Shown one piece after another: positions 28,501-40,500 of a stretch of DNA of 64,000 nt. Origin of the DNA: Owenia fusiformis. Its lineage: Eukaryota > Annelida > Polychaeta > Sabellida > Oweniidae. Below the pieces are notes generated by a model. That model ran no database searches and was not told the DNA's origin. It saw only the letters and a program-made list of their open reading frames with translations. A program made the position numbers and the translations under genes. The DNA is taken from contig CAIIXF020000002.1 in assembly GCA_903813345.2 (NCBI GenBank), positions 19,792,455-19,856,454 on the forward strand, in the 5' to 3' direction. Numbering within the stretch: the stretch's first letter is position 1; every line of letters starts with the position of its first letter.

Positions 28501-31500
28501 TACTGAAAAGTATATATAATACATGTTGACTCATATGCACCAGCATGTACATAGAGTTACTGAAAGTATATACATAGAGTTACTGAAAGTATATATAATA
28601 CATGTTGACTCATACGCACCAGCATGTACATAGAGTTACTGAAAGAATATATAATACATGTTGACTCATACGCACCAGCATGTACATAGAGTTACTGAAA
28701 GAATATATAATACATGTTGACTCATACGCACCAGCATGTACATAGAGTTACTGAAAAGTATATATAATACATGTTGACTCATATGCACCAGCATGTATAT
28801 AGAGTTACTGAAAAGTATATATAATACATATTGACTCATACGCACCAGCATGTATATAGAGTTACTGAAAAGTATATATAATACATGTTGACTCATATGC
28901 ACCAGCATGTACATAGAGTTACTGAAAAGTATATATAATACATGTTGACTCATACGCACCAGCATGTATATAGAGTTACTGAAAAGTATATATAATACAT
29001 GTTGACTCATACGCACCAGCATGTACATAGAGTTACTGAAAGTATATATAATACATGTTGACTCATATGCACCAGCATGTACATAGAGTTACTGAAAGTA
29101 TATATAATACATGTTGACTCATACGCACTAACATGTACATAGAGTTACTGAAAGTATATATAATACATGTTGACTCATACGCACTAACATGTACATAGAG
29201 TTACTGAAAGTATATATAATACATGTTGACTCATACGCACCAGCATGTACATAGAGTTACTGAAAAGTATATATAATACATGTTGAGTCATGCGCACCAG
29301 CATGTACATAGAGTTACTGAAAGTATATATAATACATGTTGACTCATACGCACCAGCATGTACATAGAGTTACTGGAAGTATATATAATACATGTTGACT
29401 CATACGCACCAGCATGTACATAGAGTTACTGAAATTATATATAATACATGTTGACTCATAAACACCAGCATGTACATAGAACTACTGAAAGTATATATAC
29501 CTGTTACACATGTAGCACAAGTTGACTCATATGACATCTAATTTTCCATATTCTTAGCTTGTTTAACTATATAGTTCAACAATCCGTCAGACGAAAACAA
29601 ACTGATAAATATATTTTTTGATGGTTTTCAAACAGCTATAGATTTTCACTTATATACAGGGCAATATACATTCAGTTTCTTCCCCACTTCTTGAAGAAAG
29701 TAAATGAGATGTTTTTTCGGATATCAGGTATATATAGAAAGATATAAATCAACCATCCTGAGAGTACTTAAATATTATATTCATCCCAGCTTTATCCGAT
29801 ACCAAAGGTAATTTATCTCTCCTAGGATATATTTAACCTCTTGACTACCTGGAGTGAAGAGATTTCTTGTCGCCTCAGAAATGACCTTGAAACCCAGAGT
29901 GACGAGAAAATCTGTCACAATTTTTTTCACTAAAATTGCTCTTATTTGAACAATTTTCGACCAATTTACACAAAAATTGTTTTACACAAAAATGTGTTGA
30001 AATGATCTCTGCCGAAAATCGTGTAGGTTAATGTCAAAAGGTGGCAAAAATGAAAAATTCTCTGGTTTCAACCGATTTTAGAGTCTGGGATTCAAGAGGT
30101 TAATAACGAAAACCCGAAATGGGATCATTGTTACTCACAATCCATCCAGCCTGTATCCAAACTCCACAAAGTCAACTAAGGATGGCTCCAAACTGGGGAA
30201 TAATCCTCCCATCATCTTTCGGATCTCCTCACTTATTAACTTTCTGTAACAACAAATTTAAAGTTACAATTCATAGATATAAGAGCATGTTTTTAGCCTT
30301 GTTAGAGAGAAACATACCTTAAATGGTACAATATATTGGACAAGTCTTTGAGTTTCTTATATACTGTGAATTTCAAAATAAAACATTCAAATCTTGCACA
30401 TTTGTGAGTTTTATTCTGTATAGTCGGAGCAAACAAAAATTCAGAGCAAAAACTGAGCAGAGCTGTAGTCTCTCAACAAGGTTAACACCATGGAATTTAC
30501 AACTACAACAATTCATAACTTAATAAATCTAAACATATATAAATACAGGGTGTCCAATAAATAAGGTGAAAGATACTGTAACTTTCTTAATATTGCACCA
30601 ATCTTGATGAAATTTCCAGAGTTTGTAGCCCAAACCTTTTTACCTTTATTCTGTGACTTTAAAGCATCTTCTATTTGATTGGCCAGAGTTGTGGTTGCTA
30701 TAGCAACAGAAACAACAAAAGGCGGGGCAAGTTTGTTTACGTCACAATTTCCAAAACATGTTTATTCTTTCTGATAGCTTTACTCATACTCCCAGGTCTA
30801 TTACTACCACAAATACAATATAAAAACAGTCCTAAAGTCCCATTGTTATGAAAATAAGCTATTCAACATAATGTCCATCTCTAGCTATACGCTTCTTATG
30901 CCTATTCACCCACTCCCTAAACACACTTTCAAACCCATTCTTGCCCATTTCCTGAAGTCTTGCTAAGACATGTGATCTGAGTTCATCAGTGCTTCCAAAT
31001 TTATTTCCTCTCAAGTTGACTTGAACTTAAGTTCTGCAAGTAAAAGTCATAGGGTGCAAGGTCTGGGGATTATGGAGGGTGTGCAAGTAGGGATAGTTTC
31101 ACTAGTGAGCATAGTTGTGTGTGGGGGGGCATTTTCACAGTGCAGCAGGAACTTCTCTCCTGGAAGTTTTTTTAACGGAATGGGTTTGAAAGTGTGTTTA
31201 GAGAGTGGGTGAATAGGCATAAGAGGTGTATAGCTAGAGATGGACATTATGTTGAATAGCTTATTTTCATAACAATGGGACTTTAGGACTGTTTTTATAT
31301 TGTATTTGTGGTAGTAATAGACCTGGGAATATAAATAAAGCTATCAGAAATAATAAATATGTTTTGGAAAGTTGTGACGTAAATAAACTTGCCCCGCCTT
31401 TTTGTTATTTTGGTTGCTATAGCAACCACAACTCTGGCCAATCAAATAGAAGACGCTTTAAATTCACACAATAAAGGTAAAAAGGTTTGATCTACAAACT

Positions 31501-34500
31501 TTGAAAATTTCATCAAGATTGGTGCAATATTAAGAAAGTATCTTTCACCTTATTTATTGGACACCCTGTATATATTTCCAATAGTTTCTAAAATACATGC
31601 AAACTGGGACAATAATATAACAATAAAGTGAACAATTAAATCATTAAGCACTAACCACAAATTATTGAATTAGTAATCTATACTAAGTAAAAAATATATT
31701 TATCTATTCCATATATTTCTACCTACGCATTTATGGACAAAGTTAGCATTCGAAGAAAGCAGCTAAACAAACATTATAACAAGTTCAAACAGTGTAATAA
31801 AATATGATTAACAATTGCTGGTTATTGTTTAGCAATGAATGACTTTGATTATCACAACTGGACATAAAGTTTTACAGTATCAATTCAAAAGGTAATATTC
31901 AGCTTAAAATTTTGCTATAATATGTGAAGATAAAGACCCTCCAAGAAAGATCATGCAGCAAAATAAATAAAAAACTCAGGGACATAGCAGTTAACAGCAC
32001 ATAGTCTATCCTTGTATTCGCGAATGCAACTCTGCTGTCAGCTACTGGATTAACTTACTATTTTATGGGTAATTCATTTAAATATGAATGGAATAGTGGC
32101 AGGTACTACTCATATTTAAATGAGTTACCCATAAAATAGTAAGTTAATCCGGTAGCTGACAGGCGTTGGTTGCATTCGCGAATACAAGGTATATTTCATG
32201 TCTTTGCTTCCCTTGCTGTTTCCAAAACCAATTGAGTTTAAGAGAGAATGGCAGAGGGTCACAAACTTTTGATACAAGACCAATGGTAAACTAAATCTAC
32301 AGCCACAATACGATAAAGCATAATAATTATGTAAAAGCCAGTAACTACAATAATTGTTGGCTAACTATTTCATAAGGACACTGACATTGAATGCCTAAGT
32401 CTTATGGTTGTCAAAATGGCAGCTAGAAGACTATTTCACTATATATCAAGCACTATAACTGTATGATATGCACAATATTTACAACAAAGCACAAGAGTTG
32501 GAAAATAAGCATAACAATTGTACAATATTATGCAATAGCTGTACAATAAGTATAACAATTTTGTAATAAAAGACATGCAGAATAAAAAAAAAGAGAATAT
32601 AATGCCACACCAAATGGTATAAATCCCAATAGCAAACATATCCACTGCATAGAAACCGACTTTAATGATTAATCTATTCAATAAACACATTAAGCAGATT
32701 ATGATTATGATAGTCAAAATTTGGATGACGTCATAAGAAAAGTCAAAGAGAGTATTCCTGTTATTGTATTTTGTGAAGGTTGGACAATGCAGGGGTCACA
32801 CAAGGTCAAGGTCATCATTGTTATGATTATGTAAGGTGAGAGATATCATTATGTAAGTCAAAAATATCAATAAGGTCCTATATCTAATCACTATGGTGAC
32901 TACAAAAGGTCGCACTCGTACATAATGTCATCTTTATGATAGTCACAAAATGTCAAGGCTATATATGTAATCACTATGGTGACTACAAAAGGTCACGCTC
33001 ATACATAATGTCATCTTTATGATAGTCACAAAATGTCAAGGTTATATATGTCATCACTATGGCAATCACTAAAGGTCACTCTTGCGCATATGTCATCTTT
33101 ATGGTAGTCACAAAATGTCAAGGTCATAGCTAGACGTAATCACTATGGCAATCACTAAAAGTCACACTTGCGCATATGTCATCTTTATGATAGTCACAAA
33201 ATGTCAAGGTTATAGATGTAATCACTATGGTGATCAGAAAAGGTCACCTGTTAATAAGGCTAAAGTTACGGAACAGAAATGACAAAATCATATTTCCATA
33301 TTATTGGGTTAATGATTAGTGGAATAATGTCAAAGATGGAAAATGAAGAAATATTGTTTAGTCAACAAATTAAGAAAGCTATATATATAAATTAAAAACA
33401 ACACCCTAAATAGAAAACAAACCTTTCCATTTCCATGATCCATTATGTTTCTTATATAATAAAAATCTCAAATATTCCCCTTTAACCCAATGCCGAAATA
33501 TTAAGTTCATTATAAATATCGAGACTTCGAAATGAGTGAAAATCATAAAGGAAATATTTGAGATTAATGAGATAAGACCTAAGAATCATGGGAATGGTTG
33601 ACATCTTGTGTAAACATATACCTGTTGGATTTTTGTAGTCTGTGGTAAAAAAGATAAAATCATTATACTGCTGTACATGCGTAAAACATACAAATCAGCA
33701 TGCAAAAGCGCAGACAATCATTTTCAATTATTTAATGCCAAATATTTTAAGATGTCAAGCTGATACCCCATGGTTGTATCTGGAATTTCAAACTCTAGGA
33801 ACGTTTACTTTTTTTGTTATTTTACATCAGAAGCAAGAAATATTGACCAAATATTTACAGTTGTGGAAAAATGGAATATTGTCATTATGGTACACCCCCT
33901 AGTGTTGACATCTAGAATCACCCCTAAATCATTTATAGAAATTTGCAATCAATATACATTACATCATTAAAATTGTTGTTACGGCAACTATCTTTTTGAT
34001 AAAATGGTAGATCATCATATAAATTGAGTGATTATCCCTTTGTATTCTCTGATTGTTTAAAACTATAATAATCAGCAACTTGTGATACAGACATACATTA
34101 ATACAAGAACTGTTAAACAATATATAGCTCTCTCTCAAGTGAGTGGGAGGGGGTAGGGGTGAATTTGGGGTAATTGGAACTACAAGTACAATGTAAAAAC
34201 ACTTACTCCTCCGGACTGTATTTTTTTGGTTGACCATCCTCATCAAAATATTCCTTTTCCTGAAAAAGAATTGCAATTCTAGTAAGTGCACTTATTTCTA
34301 TATTTGAAACATTTACAATATACTTTTAAAATGCAAAAATAGGTGAATTAATCATAGCTACCTCAGGAAATAGTTTTTCATTTAGTTTCTGGAACTTTGA
34401 GGGTGAAGAGTGATCGATCCAAATCTAGGGCATACTCAACACAATAAGTGAAACATGAAGACATGATTGGGAGTTTATACAATACATGTAACATCAAAGA

Positions 34501-37500
34501 CTGAAGGCCACTGCAATAAGTGTAACATGAAGACATGATTGGGCATTCATCCAATACATGTAACATCAAAGACTGAAGGCTTTTCAACTACAATAAGTGT
34601 AACATGAAGACATGATTGGGAATTCATACAATACATGTAACATCAAAGACTGAAGGCTTTTCAACTACAATAAGTGTAACATGAAGACATGATTGGGAAT
34701 TCATACAATACATGTAACATCAAAGACTGAAGGCTTTTCAACTACAATAAGTGTAACATGAAGACATGATTGGGAATTCATACAATACATGTAACATCAA
34801 AGACTGAAGGCAACTACAATAAGTGTAACATGAAGACATGATTGGGCATTCATCCAATACATGTAACATCAAAGACTGCAGGCAACTACAATAAGTGTAA
34901 CATGAAGACATGATTGGGAGTTTATACAATACATGTAAAATCAAAGACTGAAGGCTTTTCAACTACAATAAGTGTAACATGAAGACATGATTGGGAATTC
35001 ATACAATACATGTAACATCAAAGACTGAAGGCAACTACAATAAGTGTAACATGAAGACATGATTGGGAATTCATACAATACGCGTAACATCAAAGACTGA
35101 AGGCTTTTCAACTACAATAAGTGTAACATGAAGACATGATTGGGAATTCATACAATACATGTAACATCAAAGACTGAAGGCAACTACAATAAGTGTAACA
35201 TGAAGACATGATTGGGAAATAATACAATACGCGTAACATCAAAGACTGAAGGCTTTTCAACTACAATAAGTGTAACATGAAGACATGATTGGGAATTCAT
35301 ACAATACGCGTAACATCAAAGACTGAAGGCTTTTCAACTACAATAAGTTAGTGTAAGAAAAAAGACATACTCACCACAATGAGTGTAACATCAGGGGACT
35401 GTGGCTCAGTTGAGAGATGGAAGAAGCGTACACAGAACTCTTGTTCATTGAGACACACAGGCTCTAACTCACTAAGCACTGTGTTAAATAGCTACAAGAC
35501 AGACATCAACATATTATTCAGTATTCAATATAGGTTAGATGGGGAGGGGGATGATAGAGAATAAGTTGCCAGTTAGTTTCAAAAAGCACAAATTACATAA
35601 AAATATCTCTCAAAAGCTCTGATTTTCAATTCATAAAGAATTATTTCAACCTTACGAAGTACATGTATGAGTATTGGACAATGTTTAAAATACTGAATAT
35701 AAAACCTGCCATAGATGGAACTTGGTCACTCCAATATGGACATTACATAGCAATGCGAGTAATGCTATGAGACTTGTCAAACTTATAGATAAACCAAATT
35801 TCTAAAACTCCTCCCAGTGTGAAAGCATGTACTTACAGAATCAAACTTGCTTCTGGTAAGGTCAAGGTCAGATCCATGGACAGAGTCAGTATCCAATGAG
35901 TTGAATGAAGAGCTCTTCTTATGGGAGGTTGATTTGTTCAGGCTGCCTTGGGAACCATCTAGACTGGGCTGAACGGAGTAAAATGTGGCTGAAAGAATAC
36001 ATGAATATGTCACCACTTGGCTGCTACAAAAGTGATATGATTTGTTACAGAAGCAGATTAGTGAATGTTGACAGTGCTAAATATGTCACCCCTGTTTGGG
36101 ACGGATGCCTTGCATGGAATGTCATTAAAACGTTGATTATATTTGTCAACCAACAGACAAGTATATGTGATACAATTTTGATTACTTCATATTTAGACTG
36201 TTCACTCCACTTGTTTTGACCCATTAATATTTTACCACTCAATAGAACTGATACAGAGCAGAAAAGTTCAAGCAAAATATGATTTGACAACATATAATGG
36301 AAAAACATCATTGATATTAATGATACACTTTCATTATCCCACAATTATATTTATCTGAACAAACAATGTGGTGAAGAATAATATATACCAGTAGGGGTTG
36401 ATAATGCGCACTGGTTAACTTAATTATACTATTATACTTTTTATGGAATTTCATTTAGCGACTGGAGAAAGAAACACCTAGTTGACTTTGAACTTTCAAA
36501 TTCAAACGGACAAGAACAATGGTTTTCACCACTATGATGTTTCTGAGACTGTGTTTAACCATCAGTAAGTATTTTAATTTTAGTTTACTTTGAGGAATTT
36601 ACTTCATACTTATATCCATGATAAAGTTGTTTTATGATGTGGCAAACGACATTGTCCATTGGCAAATATGACATTAACATGACAAAATGTCATCGCCAGT
36701 TATTGGAAGTTGTAAGGATTTGTTACAGACATCGAACACCGAACACCAATCAGCGAACACCAATAACAAAAGGTTGGAGACTATAACAAAATGTCATCTC
36801 TTTTGGTGATGACATAATTACTGTGTTATATTTTCCATTTTCTAAATCAAAATGCTGAGATTTACAAATTTTCGATGTATTCATACATCTTCATCAGGTT
36901 AACTTGAATAGATGAGTTTACCTGACAAAGATGTATGAATATTGAATACATCAAAAATTAGTAAATCTCAGCATTTTGTTTTGTTTTAAAAACTTATAAA
37001 GATATTACGTTCCATTTTCTAGGTATATTGAGCATCAATGGGGCTCTCAGCCAGACATGCAAGAAAGATGATATCAACCAACTAAGCGATGACTTTTCTA
37101 GGAGAATAAATAAAGTAAAAAGTGATATAACTGACCTGACATCAAAAATCAGTGATCTTGATACCAGACTAAATGAGCGAATCACAGCTCTACTAAATCA
37201 CATTAGAAAAGGTTCGTAGAAACATGAGTTTAAGTTATTACATAACAAAACCAACGTCATATATAATGTTTAATTACAAGATATATTTGCCTTATGCCAA
37301 CTCAGAACAAAGTACATATTTTCACCTCGTATTTATGCATAAAACAATGTCAATATACAGCTAAATATTAGAAATAAAAAGCAAAAATGCACCAAAATTG
37401 ATAATTGATTGCAAATTTTACGACACTACGTCGTAAAATGAAGGTGAAAGAACTTTCCCGGGAATATCATTATGACTACAGTTAATCATAAACACTTATA

Positions 37501-40500
37501 TTAATATCTGTATATGACTCTGAATTTGTGTGCTAAATTAAGTCATCTTAGAAAGGTATAATTGTATCTGCTTGATATTGTTTAGATTTAAGGATGTGGT
37601 TATGTGGTTCAAAAGTGTTTATAAAGTGCATAAATAAAAAAAATAGTCAAAATTTATATCACAATAGTTTTATATAACCTATCTTTGGTCCAAAACCACT
37701 TGAAAGATGCTAAGAATGGTGAAATTCTGCATGATTTTTGGCCAGGATGAAATCTCCTGGCTACAGGCCTAAAATAGCTTGATTTCCCATAGTCTAGCTA
37801 CAAGCCTTTGTGGCACCCCCCCCCCCACCCACCCCCCCCCCCCCACCCACCTCTACTTGCCTAAATGCCTGAAACACCTGGGAGGGGGGGGGGTCATCAC
37901 AAGGGCTTGTAGCTAGACTTGATTTTCCCATAGCGAGCAAATCCTCTGATTTAACCTCATGTATTAATAATTAAAGGAGCACCAGAAATATGTGATGAGT
38001 CTTTAACTGAATGTCCAGAGGGCTTCATATACCAGAGAAGTCTTAGATCATGCTACCTGTTTGTGAAAGAAAAGGTGACATGGGAAGAGGCGAAGTCCAG
38101 TTGCTCGTCCAAAGGGGCACATATGATAGCCATTGAATCTGAGAAAGAACAAAAATTTCTAGAAAGGAAATTAAAAGCAATGGGGAAAGTCTGGTTTTGG
38201 TTAGGTAACGTAATGTAATATCGATACTTTATTTTGCAATAGAAAGAAACAAATTGACACAAGGCATTAACATGCAAAATGTCACCACCTGCCATTTGTT
38301 ACAGACATCAAACACCAATGGCCAACCAACCCCATAACACTGTCCACAAAAAAGTTCAAGTTGGAGACCATAACAATATGTCACCGCTTGTGGTGGTGAC
38401 ATAACTGAATAAATGACTCTTCAAATTGAAAACACAATTGTACCTCGATCACTTAAATTATTGCTCATAAAAAAGATAGATAACAAATTCAATTGATTTT
38501 TTGCATTAATAAGGTGGGATACGTTTGGAAGGAAGTGGTCCAAAAGGAAGCCACGTGTGGAGTGAGGGCGGATGCTTTAAGTCGAAACCTTTAGAGTACA
38601 CTAATTGGTTTCATGAAGAACCAAGTTATTTTGGCGTTGAGTACTGCATGGAAATATCACAGAGATCCAATGATGGTCCGTATCAATGGAATGATGTGGT
38701 GTGCTGTAATAAGATGTATTATATTTGTGAAATTAATTTGTAGATCACAAAAAATAAATGCCAGTAAGGGGCAATAAAACTAATATAATATGTTATTGAA
38801 TTGTAACAATTCTAGCATCCTTTTTGTAGCTGTACAAATACCAAATGATTTAATCTTATTTGCATGCATCTTGATCAAACTATTCACATGATGAGAATCA
38901 GAATGTTCCTTTCTAATTAATTTCTACCTGTGAAGACTTTCAGGGAACCCAAAGCAGTGTTAACTCCACTTGTACATAGATATAGTTATAGTAAATATTG
39001 AGCAAAACTTACATGTTTTACGGCTCTCTGTTGCTTTATGTATTGTAATCTTTTGTTTTGCCGACTCAAAGAAATCTCGTATTTCTCTGTCATAAAGTTT
39101 GCTTAGACTAGTAGTATACACCTGGAATTGAAAATATTAAGAAACTTGAATTTCAAAAGCTGAGGCTTTAAAAACAGCCAATAGAAATATCTATACTAAT
39201 GCAATATACAAATGTACATGAATATAGATCATGTACTGTAGTAGTTTAACTCAGAACAAAGAGACATCTTTCTAAAATATTATAAACATTACAAACTACA
39301 ATGTACTTATTTGTTGATACTAGCAATAGAAAATGTGAGAGACTGGTTCGGCTTGCTATATATTTGAATGGCACAGACCAGCCATCAGCCTCCAACAATG
39401 GGCCTGAGGCAAAACATTTTAGTGCAAAAATTCAACCTATACTGGAAAGAAAAGAATATGTACACATGATTTTTTCATGGATCAATTGAACCACAAAAAT
39501 GATTGCTCTTATTTAAGCTCAAATGTTTTTCTGATGAACCATTTTCACAATATATTTAGAATACCACAAACAATATATCTGTACTTCAATAATCATGTTG
39601 AATCTTTTCTAATAAAGGACCCACGGTCCTGTGCTCACACAGTGTTTTGTGCAACCAATGATGATTGACTTTATACATGAGAGGTCAAATAGGCATTATG
39701 AATATGCATAAAATGAATGTGGATATGACTCAATCCGAAAAGCAGTTTTAATCTGTGCGGCCAATGTTGACGGATGAACGGACCAATGGATGGACCTACA
39801 TACGGATGCCTGGTCGATCCCATAGGCTCACTGTGTGAGCCAGAAATCATTATCACAGGATGTGCACTATTTTAGTAATTAAAGTTTTGAATACTTTACC
39901 TTAGCCAATGATGTATAATGTTGATTCTCAACAGTCTTCAACCACAACATATGCATACCTTACCTTGGCCAATGATGTATAATGTTGATTTTCAACAGTC
40001 TTCAACCACAACATATGCATACCTTACCTTGGCCAATGATGTATAATGTTGATTTTCAACAGTCTTCAACCACAACATGAGCTCAGCATATGGAAGAAGG
40101 TCTCTATGGCTTGAATGATGCTGGGGCAGCTTAAGATCTTGTGTGTGCCTGCTCAGTGTCTCCATCTCATTTCCCTGTATATAAAAAAAAACTCAAACTC
40201 AAGTCAAGGAAACTAAGTATGGAGGTTTTTGTTTTTATCTATTCATAAAAGCGGATGTACAGATATAACTGATACAAGTAAATAATATTGTTAAATAGCA
40301 TCATCAGGGGCTGATCCCCGCATGGGCATTAATGAAATCTGCAGCAGTGGTAGCAAAAATATTGGAAGGGAGGGGGGGGGTTCTGAGCTTGATTTGGTAT
40401 GGGATTGAAATCATGAGAGTGAACCAATAGTTGTTTAAATGGTAGAGCATCAGGGCATGTAACAATAGGTTCAATCCCCACCTAGCAATTAAAAAATGAG

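Noticed and set aside
26854..29028. Open frames of 93-120 residues encoding hydrophobic repeats ([15 protein letters not shown])
   Set aside because: They are translations of the exon 17 edge array including its intron part; no independent gene.
31047..31247. Functional transposase
   Set aside because: Only the C-terminal part is present, with a frameshift and stop between the conserved blocks.
32880..33245. Exon-edge origin for the 83 bp minisatellite
   Set aside because: No similarity to EXOC1 exons 15 or 16 on either strand.
34738..34962. Cysteine-rich repetitive frame (MSSCYTYCS)
   Set aside because: By-product of the 72/78 bp array having a period divisible by three.
39301..39668. Two short plus-strand frames
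   Set aside because: Composition is mixed but there is no domain, splice partner or conserved motif; probably element debris in EXOC1 intron 11.
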